This document shows, piece after piece, positions 15,995 through 25,575 of a stretch of 63,382 nt of DNA. The notes under the pieces are model-generated. The model had not been told where the DNA came from. It did not search any database and was given only the letters and a program-made list of their open reading frames with translations. Within the stretch, counting starts at the first letter, position 1; the number at the start of each line of letters is the position of its first letter. The stretch is from an uncultured Lachnospiraceae bacterium (GTDB lineage: Bacteria > Bacillota > Clostridia > Lachnospirales > Lachnospiraceae). A program made the translations under genes and the position numbers. The stretch is from positions 1 through 63,382 of the forward strand of contig CAMWJC010000009.1 of NCBI GenBank assembly GCA_947174495.1. Reading direction: 5' to 3'.

Positions 15995-17299
15995 TCACCA
16001 TATTTCACGATATATTTCCAAAAGTCTCAAGTAATTGCTTTCTCCGTCATGAACATAATTTGCTTTTAGGGTGGCTTGCCCGGAAAGTCGCTGCGCCAGT
16101 GTAAGACCTTCACGATCCCTCTCCTCATCCCACAGATATGAAATAGCTTTTGCCAGCGCTTTTGCATCTCCTGCGGGGAATAAAAGGCCATCTCTGCCAT
16201 CTGTAATCATATCCGGTATTCCGCCGGCATCAGATGCTGCTACCGGAACGCCAAGCAGCATGGCCTCTCCAACCGTATTGGGAGAATTTTCCAGAACGGA
16301 AGCACATACAAATACACTGCTTTTAAGAAAGCGCTCTTTCATCTCTTCGGCACTGAGCTTTCCTGTCATAATTACCTTTTGTTCCAGTCCGTACTGCCTC
16401 ATCAATTTCAGCAGATATTTTCCATAGGCAGGAAGCTTCAATCTTTGCTTTAAGGAACCGTGTTCTACAACACTATTCCCCGCCACATAAAGCTTTAAAT
16501 CCGGATAATCGGGCAAAAGCTCCGCCATCGCCTGAAGCACAAAATGCATTCCCTTCAGCGGATAATCTCCCTGCCCCAGAAAAATGCTGTGCCGCTCACA
16601 CTTTGTCTCATCCCATCTTCCGGTGTAGAACTGCTCCCGCATAGTCTCACTCATGCTATAATATCTAGCTTTCGGATTGATGGCTGCCGTTCCCTCCCGG
16701 TCAAACCGTGTTCTTCCGGTAATATTCCCACAGCCCTTAATGATCTCCGCCTCGTTTTGTCCCCGAAGAACGAATTTTTCCTGCTGCTGGCGAATGGAAT
16801 CCTTTCGAACAAAATCGCGGAATGTCACATGATTTTGCACCTTCTTTGGCAGCCCCGCCATATACACCTTTGCAATCTCGCCGCAAAGCCCCTGTATTCC
16901 CACCAGAATTTTCTCCGGCTTTCCAAAAACCCTTACCGCTGCAAGGCTATGAGGAAATTCTGTACCGAATATATGAATCATATCAGGCTCAAAATCCTGA
17001 AAAATCTCCGCGAACCGCTTTTCCATCCTGCTATCATAATGCTCCGGATGCCCGATATCCTCCGGAAAGACATAACACTTAATACCCGAAACTGCGAAGA
17101 AACCATTCTCTCCAAATTCCGGCATGCCTGTCACATCCCCCTCCCAGGGAAAGCACACACCAAGCTCAAAAGGCGCATCCTTTTTCTGAACACGTTCAAA
17201 AATACCGGAAAGCCAGCCTTCCCGGTTGCTGTAAGGCAGCTGCAATTCCCGGGCGATTGCCGGAAGCATAATATTACAGATCCATAAAACCTTTTTCAC
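15995..17299 (-). CDS. GT4 family glycosyltransferase
   Basis: This 434-residue GT-B enzyme has FLGQGDYPLKGMHFVLQA at the start of its C-terminal domain and the acceptor-to-donor signature ENSPNTVGEAMLLGVPVAAS, where E-x7-E binds the nucleotide sugar. The N-terminal domain (LWICNIMLPAIA) is typical of exopolysaccharide transferases. The start is GTG at 17299 with a CCGGAG site. It lies 21 bp after the upstream GT2 gene in the same operon. Confidence 0.88.
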   Translation of the reverse strand: MKKVLWICNIMLPAIARELQLPYSNREGWLSGIFERVQKKDAPFELGVCFPWEGDVTGMPEFGENGFFAVSGIKCYVFPEDIGHPEHYDSRMEKRFAEIFQDFEPDMIHIFGTEFPHSLAAVRVFGKPEKILVGIQGLCGEIAKVYMAGLPKKVQNHVTFRDFVRKDSIRQQQEKFVLRGQNEAEIIKGCGNITGRTRFDREGTAAINPKARYYSMSETMREQFYTGRWDETKCERHSIFLGQGDYPLKGMHFVLQAMAELLPDYPDLKLYVAGNSVVEHGSLKQRLKLPAYGKYLLKLMRQYGLEQKVIMTGKLSAEEMKERFLKSSVFVCASVLENSPNTVGEAMLLGVPVAASDAGGIPDMITDGRDGLLFPAGDAKALAKAISYLWDEERDREGLTLAQRLSGQATLKANYVHDGESNYLRLLEIYREIW

Positions 17300-17320
17300 T
17301 TTTCTCCGGCTCCTTCCCTT

Positions 17321-18169
17321 TCATCTGTTTTTCAGCGCATAAACGGCTTCTTTCATTTTATTATAGATTCCTGCCGTCACTTTATTTTCTGCCATCTTTG
17401 TACGAAGCGGTGCCAGAGACAGTAACATCACCATACGAAATCGAAACAGCTGTCCCTTTGGCATATATTTCCTGGTGATCTCCTTATGCTCCGCCGCGGA
17501 TATCCTTCGGTTTTCTCTGGTTTCCGAAAAGCCGCCTCCCTCATAATCCGCAATCAGCAAATCCCGATAGGCAAACCTTACCTCGCGTTCTTTTTGCATG
17601 ACAAAAAAGCACCACAAGAACTGCTCATAATCTGCTCTGACCCGGTAAGAAATCTGAAAAGGATGTGCAAGCAGAAGCTCTCTGCTGTAAAAACACGCCT
17701 GATGACAAGGCACATTTCGATAACAGCCAAAAGCGTCCATATGAGGATTGGAAGCCACCTTCTGTCCGGTCAGCCGTTCAAAAATATTCCCGTAATAAAT
17801 TCCCGGTATTTCTTTTATCCGAGCTCTTTCCGTTTCATCAAAAGATTGGATAAACTCCGCCATTTTTTCAAGTACTTCCTCAGAGTAAAACAGATCCCCG
17901 CAGTTTAAGTAATAAGCATAGTCTCCCGCCGCCTGGGCTGCTGCCTGATTCATGGCATCGTAAATTCCCTGATCTTTTTTTTCAATCAGCTTTACCTTGT
18001 CTTTCTCGAAAATTTCCCAAATACAGGCAAGAGAGCCATCTTTAGACCCCCCATCTTTAATGATAACTTCATAATCCCGAAAGGTCTGAACACAAATGCT
18101 CTCCAGAGTTTTTCGCAACTTTTCTCCCGGATTTAAGCAGACCACTATAATCGAAAAATAGGGCACCAT
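17321..18169 (-). CDS. GT2 family glycosyltransferase, WcaE-like
   Basis: The protein begins FSIIVVCLNPGEKLRKTLES, followed by IIKDGGSKDGS and the short metal-binding region YYLNCGDLFY, as in colanic-acid WcaE-type GT2 enzymes. It has about 283 residues. The ATG at 18169 follows AGGAGGAGTAAGG; an alternative 12 codons upstream lacks a site. It is part of the exopolysaccharide operon, after the EpsG-like gene. Confidence 0.87.
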   Translation of the reverse strand: MVPYFSIIVVCLNPGEKLRKTLESICVQTFRDYEVIIKDGGSKDGSLACIWEIFEKDKVKLIEKKDQGIYDAMNQAAAQAAGDYAYYLNCGDLFYSEEVLEKMAEFIQSFDETERARIKEIPGIYYGNIFERLTGQKVASNPHMDAFGCYRNVPCHQACFYSRELLLAHPFQISYRVRADYEQFLWCFFVMQKEREVRFAYRDLLIADYEGGGFSETRENRRISAAEHKEITRKYMPKGQLFRFRMVMLLSLAPLRTKMAENKVTAGIYNKMKEAVYALKNR

Positions 18170-18243
18170 CCTTACTCCTCCTTGCACATATACCTGTACA
18201 GCCACCTTAATCTGCCGATTTCACTCTAATAAGCAAATCCATA

Positions 18244-19365
18244 TCAATTCACATCAGAAAGAATCGGAACCATATCATGAAACATGAACGTCTCGTAGGG
18301 CAGAATCCGAAGCCCGTCATTTCCTGCTTTCATAAGAATAAAAATTCCGAAATACAGGAGCGCCGCTCCCACCACTCCTGCGGTCAAAAATCTTCTCAGC
18401 TTACGGTTTTCAACGCCCAATAGCAGCGCCGGCAGGAAGAAAATATGGGTGATGGTCAGGTAATATCCGATCCTGGATATGATAGGCAGGAAGGAACAGC
18501 AAACATACATCACCAGCGCGCCCAGATTGCAATAGAAATAAAAACGATTTCTGGCAGAAGCTTTTTCTTTCTTTTTCCTTCCAAGCCACCAGACAAAAAG
18601 AGCCAGCAAGAAAACGCCAAGGCAGCGCACGATATTGATCAGGCTGGTTCCTCCTTCCAGATATTCCGTATCTTCATAAGTCGGATAGAGAAAAACTACC
18701 ACTTTTAAGTAGAAATCCTGCATAAAGAAGAATGTGGAGCAGAAAACCGCCGCAATCCCCAACTGCCATTTTTTCCAGGGAAGGGAGGCAAGTATATATA
18801 GGGGAATCACAACCAACAGTGATTTATGCAGCGTAGACCCCAAAAGTATCAGCAAAATAAACCTTCCCCACTGCTTTTTCAGCACATAGGGGATGGCATA
18901 AAGCGCAATGGCAAGGGCCAGATAGTAACGCACGGTGTTAAAGGATTGGAAGTAATAGCCGAATGCCATAAACAGAAAAAAAGAAAAACCAAAAGAATCC
19001 GCCTGCCTGTAGATGGCTGCCAGAAAAAGTAAAATAGTAAAAAAGGCAAAAAAAGCAAACACCAGCAAATAATTTTCAAAGCCGCTGACGCCATACAAAA
19101 CCTTTACGATCCCGTTAAATCCCATCTCCGTGGGTACAAATGCATCGCAGTTGATCAGATGCATAAATTCCACATATTTGGCATAATCGTTCCCCACATT
19201 CAGTCTGCATGCCGAAAGAGCAAACAAAATGAGAAAAACTGATAAAAGCGAGAGGGTATTCAGCATCTGCTGTCTGCTTATAGTTCCATTTTGTCTTATG
19301 CAGCGGTTATTCACAAGCATTCCCAAAAATACTGTCACCACTGCCACTGCTATATATAAGATCAT
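18244..19365 (-). CDS. EpsG/Wzy-like polysaccharide polymerase
   Basis: This 373-residue membrane protein has about ten hydrophobic spans. The loop CRLNVGNDYAKYVEFM early in the protein and FNTVRYYLALAIALYAI in the middle match the EpsG family, which polymerises repeat units on the outer face of the membrane. Its ATG overlaps the stop codon of the upstream glycosyltransferase as ATGA (19362-19365), a sign of coupled translation. It is the only polymerase candidate in the operon. Confidence 0.87.
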   Translation of the reverse strand: MILYIAVAVVTVFLGMLVNNRCIRQNGTISRQQMLNTLSLLSVFLILFALSACRLNVGNDYAKYVEFMHLINCDAFVPTEMGFNGIVKVLYGVSGFENYLLVFAFFAFFTILLFLAAIYRQADSFGFSFFLFMAFGYYFQSFNTVRYYLALAIALYAIPYVLKKQWGRFILLILLGSTLHKSLLVVIPLYILASLPWKKWQLGIAAVFCSTFFFMQDFYLKVVVFLYPTYEDTEYLEGGTSLINIVRCLGVFLLALFVWWLGRKKKEKASARNRFYFYCNLGALVMYVCCSFLPIISRIGYYLTITHIFFLPALLLGVENRKLRRFLTAGVVGAALLYFGIFILMKAGNDGLRILPYETFMFHDMVPILSDVN

Positions 19366-20147
19366 TTCCGACTCTTTCCTTCCACAATTCCCTGCTTCAT
19401 CAGGCGGTACGCTTCTAAAAGGCCTGTTTCCTTCAGCATTTCTTCCCTGTGGGCCAGCAAAAACCGAAGGGAAAACAGCCCGGCCAGTCTGCCGTAAAGA
19501 TGATGATACAGCACGCCTCTGTCCACGAAAAATTTCTCATTATATCCTTTAAACCAGGTGGATTCACGATACACTTCCTGTCCCAGTTCCGTCGTCACCG
19601 CATAAAGATGAAGCCCTTTCTTCAAACAATCATGCAAAAACAGACTGTCCTCCCCATTACTGTATCTGGCTCCCCCTCCGAAAAGGAGAGAAAAACAGAT
19701 ATTCTTCCTGCGGAGCGCCTCTGTCCTTGCAGCCACTGCGTAAGTGGGATATCGTCCGTAATTATACCAGCGTATCCTCCCCGGCTTCCGGTTATAGTAA
19801 GTAGCTCTTTTCGCATCCACCCGGAAGTTAAAGGTGATCACATCCGCATCGGCATTCTTTTCAAACTCCGAAAGCACTGCCTTTTCATATCCGGGATCAA
19901 ATACAATATCCTCATCCGAAAACAGGCAGATTTCTCCCTCTGCCCGCATCAATGCCGTATTTCTGCTGAGTCCTACTCCCCGCTCAGCCATGGAAAAACA
20001 GCGGATCTGTTTATCATTATGCCGATATTCACAGTAATCAAAATGATCGCACTGATTCACAATGATTGCTTCGCTCTCCAGCTTCATCTTTTCCGCGAGC
20101 TTATTCACTTCCTGATTCACTGCTGCCACCAGCACCTGTAATTTCAT
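19362..20147 (-). CDS. Glycosyltransferase, GT2-like
   Basis: The protein has 261 residues with a GT-A type layout: an N-terminal VLVAAVNQEVNKLAEKM strand, RGVGLSRNTALMRAEGE and the metal-binding LFSDEDIVFDPGY near residue 80. The family is seen in exopolysaccharide clusters of Clostridia; the donor and acceptor are unknown. An AAGGAAAAAAGAA stretch precedes the ATG. It overlaps the EpsG-like gene by four bases. Confidence 0.8.
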   Translation of the reverse strand: MKLQVLVAAVNQEVNKLAEKMKLESEAIIVNQCDHFDYCEYRHNDKQIRCFSMAERGVGLSRNTALMRAEGEICLFSDEDIVFDPGYEKAVLSEFEKNADADVITFNFRVDAKRATYYNRKPGRIRWYNYGRYPTYAVAARTEALRRKNICFSLLFGGGARYSNGEDSLFLHDCLKKGLHLYAVTTELGQEVYRESTWFKGYNEKFFVDRGVLYHHLYGRLAGLFSLRFLLAHREEMLKETGLLEAYRLMKQGIVEGKSRK

Positions 20148-20175
20148 TTCTTTTTTCCTTATCTTCCATCTGTTT

Positions 20176-21288
20176 TCAAGAGAAATACCGATTTAAAAAT
20201 TCTTCATCCGCCTGTGCAATAATCATGCCAAGAATTGTGCAATCTTGGTTTTTCAAAAAACTCAGCTTTCGGTCCGTCTTTCTACCTACATCCGTTCCGA
20301 ATGGAAGCAAAACGATTACTCCCCCCAGCTGCCTGATTCGAATACACTCTTCCTCCGAGAGAATATTTTCATTAAAAGGAACTGCCTCCCACTCATCCGC
20401 TTCACGGGGACTTTCCTCTTCCATGATATTCCAGCCGAAATCCTCCTCACTGCTTCCCAGCGGAATCTCCATTTCCCCACGGTTTAAAAGTCCTTCTATC
20501 TCCAGCTTTCTCATGTCTGCATGATTTGCCATATCCAAAATTGCAAAAGTTTTCCTGTCACCTAATGTATAGCGCAGATTTGCCTTTAATTCCCCTGCAT
20601 AAGGTTCCAATCCCTTTTGGTTCAGAGTCAAAATTCCAAGCGCTTTATAAGGATATCGCTTTTCAATGTCGCTCTGCACATAAATTCCTTCGTTCAACGC
20701 ATAGGCAAATCCGAAAAGCATAAATGCCAGAATTCCCATGATCGCCGCACCGGTAATGCATGCAGCCGTGGTACGGTCATCCCAGTAGATTCTTTCCGGT
20801 GCCTCGGAACGTATCACCTTGATCAGATCCAGTTCTTCGCTTTCTTTGGCGAATTCCATCAATCCCCCTTCAGTGGCATCCCGAACCTCCCGAACGAATT
20901 TTTCATTGTCTCCCCTGACGTAAATCGTCAAAAGCCGGATATCCGACAATATTTCCGCCGTTGTAGCCTCCCGCACTTGCTCTCTTTCGTAACCGGGCAG
21001 AGACACCATGATCAGATCCAGAATCGGGTCCGTATCCAGTAGGTCGTTCCATGTATATCCATTATAGTGTTGATATACCTCCCCGTTCTCATCCGCTCCA
21101 AAACTGATATACAGCTTTGATACTGTCTCATACTCCACGGGCATCTCCATCCCGCGGATGATCTGATAGGCAACTCCTCCGAAGGTAGCTCCCAAAACAA
21201 TCAACATAATGATGACCCATATTTTCTTCTGAAAATAGAGCAGCATTCTTTTCAAATCCATTCCTCTGCTTAAATATTCCTCATTCAT
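20176..21288 (-). CDS. Wzz-like chain-length protein with degenerate kinase-like C-terminus
   Basis: Two membrane spans (about residues 24-46 and 176-198) bracket an outside domain, as in Wzz/CpsC polysaccharide co-polymerases. The cytoplasmic C-terminal half (about 215-370) looks like the ATPase domain of a BY-kinase (LGILTLNQKGLEPYAGELKANL at its start, CTILGMIIAQADEEFLNRYF at its end) but has no Walker A P-loop. It is therefore probably a structural or regulatory remnant rather than a kinase. A start ATG at 21288 is chosen over an in-frame TTG two codons earlier. It follows the sugar transferase by two bases. Confidence 0.82.
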   Translation of the reverse strand: MNEEYLSRGMDLKRMLLYFQKKIWVIIMLIVLGATFGGVAYQIIRGMEMPVEYETVSKLYISFGADENGEVYQHYNGYTWNDLLDTDPILDLIMVSLPGYEREQVREATTAEILSDIRLLTIYVRGDNEKFVREVRDATEGGLMEFAKESEELDLIKVIRSEAPERIYWDDRTTAACITGAAIMGILAFMLFGFAYALNEGIYVQSDIEKRYPYKALGILTLNQKGLEPYAGELKANLRYTLGDRKTFAILDMANHADMRKLEIEGLLNRGEMEIPLGSSEEDFGWNIMEEESPREADEWEAVPFNENILSEEECIRIRQLGGVIVLLPFGTDVGRKTDRKLSFLKNQDCTILGMIIAQADEEFLNRYFS

Positions 21289-21290
21289 AT

Positions 21291-22697
21291 TCAATTCTTT
21301 CCCTCTGCTTGATCATTCTTCATGGCCGTTACCTGACTGGTCTCAACCCCTTCTGTACTTTCCGGCTTGATCAGTATCTTCAAGGTAAGAAGCATCAACT
21401 TTAAATCCAGCCATAAAGAATAGTTTTCAATATAGCAGAGATCCAGCTTCAGCTTATCATAGGGCGACGTGTTATATTTTCCGTAGACCTGCGCGTACCC
21501 GGCAAGTCCCGCCTTAACCTTCATGCGGAATGCAAATTCCGGCATATCTTCCATGTACTGTCTGATGATTTCAGGTCGTTCCGGCCTGGGACCGATAAAA
21601 GACATATCTCCCCTTAAAATATTAAAAAGCTGGGGAAGCTCGTCAATCCTTACCATACGAATGAATTTACCCACAGGCGTAATTCGCTTGTCATTTTTCG
21701 TAGCAAGCCTTGCCACCCCGTCCTTTTCTGCATCCACACTCATACTGCGGAACTTCATGATCTGAAATTCTCTTCCGTCTCTGGTACAGCGGATCTGCTT
21801 ATATAAAACCGGTCCCTTATCACAGCACTTGATACAGATTGCAGTGATCAGCATAAACGGAGACGCAATCACCAAAAGGATTACTGCGCAGATTATGTCG
21901 ATCAGTCTTTTGACCAGTCTCTGTTCTACCGACAATGCATACTCTCTTGTCAAAAGAATCGGCGTATCAAACAGGTGAAGCTGATCCGATCCTTTTACCA
22001 GTACATCCGGAATCTTTGGCATCATATAGACCCTTATAGAACGGCTATAGCAATATTTCAACAGGTGATTTCGCTCTGCAGTGGGGATGTCCCACAGTAC
22101 AATGGCTCCATAACCCTTTTGAATCTCATCCTCCAGTCTCCACAAGCCTTCCTTCACATCCATACATTTGACAATCCGATACTTATCCTTTCTAGACGAA
22201 AACTTTTGCAGAATGTCTTCGATGGCCCTCTCGCCATGTATTAGAAGCATATCTCTGGGTGGAAAGACCCGCTTGTAAAAATGGTCACAAAAATTGATCC
22301 ACACAAGCGCAATTAAAATCTGAACCCCCGATGCCGCCACCAGGTATACCGGTGTTACAATCCAGTTTCTCATTAATGAGATCTGAACGTATGTAATTAT
22401 ATTCACAAATATAACCGCGAAAAACTGGGAAAGAAACACATCCATAGGCTTTAAATAGCCCACCTTCAATCCCCCATAGGTATTCGTGAAAAAGAACAAC
22501 AGCACCAGATAAAGTGCGATCATCAAAATATGTCCGTTCCGATAAAATTTAAGTCCCTGCCTCCCCATCATATAGCCGTTTACGATGGGATAATAATATT
22601 CAAACCAAATATATGCGTAAACCGCCGTCTGCATCAGCAGACCTGCAAATTTCAGCCACAATACGATCACCCTTTTCAGGCTTTCAAAACGTTTCAT
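21291..22697 (-). CDS. Polyprenyl-phosphate sugar phosphotransferase (priming enzyme)
   Basis: This is a WcaJ/CpsE-type initiating transferase. About four or five N-terminal membrane spans and a CoA-binding-like domain (about 145-250) precede the catalytic bacterial sugar transferase domain (about 270-450). That domain has KRLIDIICAVILLVIASPF, KFRSM, RIDELPQLFNILRGDMS and GPRPERPE. It moves a sugar-1-phosphate from a UDP-sugar to undecaprenyl phosphate, starting each repeat unit. The ATG at 22697 has a GAGGTGTGTCG site. It is the third gene of the operon. Confidence 0.92.
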   Translation of the reverse strand: MKRFESLKRVIVLWLKFAGLLMQTAVYAYIWFEYYYPIVNGYMMGRQGLKFYRNGHILMIALYLVLLFFFTNTYGGLKVGYLKPMDVFLSQFFAVIFVNIITYVQISLMRNWIVTPVYLVAASGVQILIALVWINFCDHFYKRVFPPRDMLLIHGERAIEDILQKFSSRKDKYRIVKCMDVKEGLWRLEDEIQKGYGAIVLWDIPTAERNHLLKYCYSRSIRVYMMPKIPDVLVKGSDQLHLFDTPILLTREYALSVEQRLVKRLIDIICAVILLVIASPFMLITAICIKCCDKGPVLYKQIRCTRDGREFQIMKFRSMSVDAEKDGVARLATKNDKRITPVGKFIRMVRIDELPQLFNILRGDMSFIGPRPERPEIIRQYMEDMPEFAFRMKVKAGLAGYAQVYGKYNTSPYDKLKLDLCYIENYSLWLDLKLMLLTLKILIKPESTEGVETSQVTAMKNDQAEGKN

Positions 22698-22709
22698 CGA
22701 CACACCTCA

Positions 22710-23474
22710 TTAAATTCTTCTGATCGTGGCCCGCAGCGCCCAGAAAAACAGATTGTAAACACTATATAAAAATGACAGCTGCTCCTGCTTCCTGTATAAA
22801 TTCCAGATCCTCCTGATTGCTTCGATCTTATTGGAGGAAAGTGAATTTGCCGGTCTGCGGTATATAGCAAGCACCTCATTCAATCCATAAGCAGTAAATC
22901 CGTTCCTGAGAATTTTCCACCAGGTAGCCGTATCCTCACTTTTCACATCCGGCATCCGGATCAGATCATGTCCCGTCTTATCCGTATCCAAAAGTACCGT
23001 TGTAGTAAAGATCACGGTACGTGAAAGCGCTTTAAAATATGTGAGCTTAGGAGGTACGAATACAATCTTGCCCGTTCCTGTTCCCTCTTCGTCGCCAAAT
23101 TCATATGCGGTAAAAACAAACGCAGCCTGCTTTTCCTTCATAAATGCCAGCTCCTTCTGAAGCTTGTCCGGACTCCAAAGATCATCCGCATCCAAAAAGG
23201 CAATGTATCTTCCTCTGGCGGCATCTATTCCCGTATTTCTCGCTTTGGCCGCTCCCTCATTGCAAGTCTTCTCAATAAGCCGGATCTGCCTGTCATTTCC
23301 TTGTATACAACTGCGGATCTTCTGTCTGCTGTCATCCGTTGAACAGTCGTCCACAAGTATAAGTTCCCACTGACTGTAGGTCTGTGCTTTCACCGTTTCA
23401 ATCGTCTTTTCAATGTAAGCGCCGGCATTATGAACCGGAACGATAATGCTTACGAGTTCCTCTGCCGTACTCAT
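22710..23474 (-). CDS. GT2 family glycosyltransferase
   Basis: A GT-A domain with VSIIVPVHNAGAYI, VDDCSTDDSR, NEGAAKARNTG and DADDLWSPDK (catalytic DxD) is followed by a short helical tail, 254 residues in all. The start codon directly follows the stop codon of the GtrB-like gene and its AGAGGAAA site lies inside that gene. The sugar is unknown. Confidence 0.88.
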   Translation of the reverse strand: MSTAEELVSIIVPVHNAGAYIEKTIETVKAQTYSQWELILVDDCSTDDSRQKIRSCIQGNDRQIRLIEKTCNEGAAKARNTGIDAARGRYIAFLDADDLWSPDKLQKELAFMKEKQAAFVFTAYEFGDEEGTGTGKIVFVPPKLTYFKALSRTVIFTTTVLLDTDKTGHDLIRMPDVKSEDTATWWKILRNGFTAYGLNEVLAIYRRPANSLSSNKIEAIRRIWNLYRKQEQLSFLYSVYNLFFWALRATIRRI

Positions 23475-24404
23475 TTAAATTTCCTCTTTTATCAGATAGA
23501 TTGGCCTGTTTTTTACTTCCATATACGTTTTGGCGAGATACTGTCCCAAAATTCCCAGACAAAAAAGCTGCACTCCACTGATCAGCGAGATAATGCACAC
23601 CAATGACGGCCATCCTGAGGTAGGATCGCCGAATAACGATTTACGAACGATAGTAAAAATGATCAGGGCAAATGCCGCCAAACAGAAAAACACACCCATA
23701 AATGCCGCAAATGCCAGCGGCGCTGTGGAAAAAGAAGTAATTCCCTCCAGCGAATAAATAAACAGCTTCCAGAAGGACCATTTGGTTTCGCCCTTTTTCC
23801 GCTCAATATTGTCATATTCCAGCCATTTGGTCTCAAACCCCACCCAGCCGAACATGCCCTTGGTAAAACGGTTATATTCCTTCAGGGACAAAAGCGCCTC
23901 CACCACCTGTCTGGTCATCAGCCGGTAATCTCTTGCGCCGTCCACGATCTCCGTTTTAGAAATCCTTCGCATGATTTTATAAAACATTCTGGCAAAAAAG
24001 GAACGGATCACGGGTTCTCCCTTTCTGGTCACCCGGCGGGTTGCCACCGAATCATAGCCCTGCTCAATATAACCGTACATCTCCGGAAGAATGGCAGGGG
24101 GGTCCTGCAGATCCGCATCCAGGAACACCACATAATCTCCCTTTGCCTTTTCAAGTCCCGCATAAATAGCCGCTTCTTTGCCAAAATTTCTGGAAAAAGC
24201 TAAAAGGTGAACCCGGCTATCCTTTTGGATCAGTTTTTTCACTTCCACCGCCGTAGCATCCTTAGAGCCATCATCAATATACCATAGCTCCAATTCTACC
24301 TCCTTTTCACGGAAAAAAGCTTCATTTTTCATAAATTCCGTATAAAAATCAGCGATGTTCCCCTCCTCGTTATAGCAGGGGACTACTGCACTAAGTAATT
24401 TCAT
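23475..24404 (-). CDS. GtrB/DPM1-like polyprenyl-phosphate glycosyltransferase
   Basis: The N-terminal GT2 domain begins LLSAVVPCYNEEGNI, with DDGSKDAT and DADLQDPP as donor and metal sites and RDYRLM later. Two membrane spans follow (about residues 230-255 and 268-290), as in GtrB/YkoT-type enzymes that make polyprenyl-phosphate sugars. The product would serve a membrane transferase such as the GT39-like enzyme at the end of the operon. It is the first gene of the exopolysaccharide operon, with GAGGTAATGACAG before the ATG. Confidence 0.9.
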   Translation of the reverse strand: MKLLSAVVPCYNEEGNIADFYTEFMKNEAFFREKEVELELWYIDDGSKDATAVEVKKLIQKDSRVHLLAFSRNFGKEAAIYAGLEKAKGDYVVFLDADLQDPPAILPEMYGYIEQGYDSVATRRVTRKGEPVIRSFFARMFYKIMRRISKTEIVDGARDYRLMTRQVVEALLSLKEYNRFTKGMFGWVGFETKWLEYDNIERKKGETKWSFWKLFIYSLEGITSFSTAPLAFAAFMGVFFCLAAFALIIFTIVRKSLFGDPTSGWPSLVCIISLISGVQLFCLGILGQYLAKTYMEVKNRPIYLIKEEI

Positions 24405-24455
24405 TCTGTCATTACCTCATAAATATTCCCATTTTATATCAGGATACTGCTTATT

Positions 24456-24484
24456 ATTCTAGCACATATGTAAAAATATCACAA
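24456..24484 (-). promoter_or_regulatory. Promoter of the exopolysaccharide operon
   Basis: On the minus strand TTGTGA (24484-24479) and an extended -10 TGC-TAGAAT (24461-24456) are 17 bp apart, about 50 bp before the GtrB-like start. The -35 abuts the U tract of the upstream terminator. Confidence 0.65.
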
Positions 24485-24511
24485 GAAAAAGGAACCGCCC
24501 AAGGCGATTCC
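24484..24511 (-). terminator. Intrinsic terminator after the histidine kinase gene
   Basis: On the minus strand GGAATCGCC (24511-24503) pairs with GGCGGTTCC (24499-24491) around a 3-nt loop, followed by TTTTTCT. It insulates the kinase gene from the exopolysaccharide promoter. Confidence 0.85.
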
Positions 24512-24541
24512 CATTACTTTGCGGAATGTTCGCTCAAAAGA

Positions 24542-25306
24542 CTATCCCTCCATGTAAAGAAGCGCTTTCACATCAAAACAATTATCTTCGTCGCTAATCA
24601 TAACCTTACCACCATACTTATTCACTATACGCTTTACCTGCAGAAGCCCCAGCCCATGAAACCACCTGTCACTCTTTTGTGTCAAATAGCTATCTTTCCC
24701 GTTCTTGTTCCTGCTTCCTTTATAGGGATTACTTATCTCCAGAAAAAAAGTCGTCTCATCAGCCCTGATTCGAAGCATGATTTTCCGCTTTTCCATTTCC
24801 AGCACTCTGACTGCCTCCATTGCATTATTCATTAAATTTCCGATCAGTGTATTCAGATCATCATCCTTAATTCTGATCCTTCCATCAACCTGATGCTCAA
24901 AATCAATCTGAATGTCTTCCAGCTCTGCCTCCTTCAGCTTACGGCTCAAAATAGCATCCATGCCCACATTACCAGTATCAACCAAACTACACTTTGCTTC
25001 TGTATCAAAATATCCTGCTTTCTCCCTGTAATGCTCTTCTAATTGCCGATACAAACCTTTTTCCAAATAACCCATTTCCAGAATATACTCATTTGTCATT
25101 TCATGGCGAATCCTGCGAAGCTGCCTTTGCTGCCTGTCCAGTTCATTGCTCCGTTCCTTCAGATACTCATTCTGAATGCGCAGACGCTGACAATCTGCTT
25201 TCAGCTTTCTGTACCTTTCCGTTTTCCGACAAAGAATTCCCATTAACAAAGCCAATGCTGACAACAGTGCCGGAAGCAGTATTTTGCTGATATTCCGCTT
25301 CTTCAA
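24542..25306 (-). CDS. GHKL-type sensor histidine kinase, short AgrC-like form
   Basis: The protein has 254 residues. A single membrane span (about 8-26) is followed by a coiled-coil segment, the phospho-acceptor box RRIRHEMTNEY (H68), the N box LIGNLMNNAMEAV (about 154-166) and the G box HGLGLLQVKRIV near residue 220. The usual multi-span AgrC sensor part is missing, so it probably senses through a partner or an internal signal. The start is TTG at 25306 with a GGGGGTG site. The response regulator gene lies 270 bp upstream on the same strand. Together they are placed to control the exopolysaccharide operon that begins just downstream. Confidence 0.87.
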   Translation of the reverse strand: MKKRNISKILLPALLSALALLMGILCRKTERYRKLKADCQRLRIQNEYLKERSNELDRQQRQLRRIRHEMTNEYILEMGYLEKGLYRQLEEHYREKAGYFDTEAKCSLVDTGNVGMDAILSRKLKEAELEDIQIDFEHQVDGRIRIKDDDLNTLIGNLMNNAMEAVRVLEMEKRKIMLRIRADETTFFLEISNPYKGSRNKNGKDSYLTQKSDRWFHGLGLLQVKRIVNKYGGKVMISDEDNCFDVKALLYMEG

Positions 25307-25449
25307 AACTACACCCCCATTACAGAAAAATTACTTAGAATTAATATAATTCTCATAAATTTCACTGTAAATTACCATTAGAGGTTGTTCTCGCGAATTA
25401 TTGTTCTATACATTACCATAATGCGGCCTTCTCATTTTCAATCTCACAA

Positions 25450-25479
25450 GAGAAAAGGACAGGATAAATCCTGCCCTTT
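25450..25479 (-). terminator. Intrinsic terminator after the LytTR response regulator
   Basis: On the minus strand AAAGGGCAGGA (25479-25469) pairs with TCCTGTCCTTT (25464-25454), one G-U pair, 4-nt loop, followed by TCTC. It ends the response regulator transcript before the kinase gene. Confidence 0.75.
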
Positions 25480-25575
25480 AAGATTTGATAATAGATTTCC
25501 GAAACGTTTCCATTAAATTATACATTTAATACTTAAATTGTACGAATCATGTAATAAATAGCACCTTTTTGGGCA

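Noticed and set aside
25478-25525. A 15-codon minus-strand frame between the response regulator and kinase, possibly a signal peptide gene
   Set aside because: No ribosome site precedes it, it lacks cysteine or a typical autoinducer core, and its stop lies in the terminator stem.
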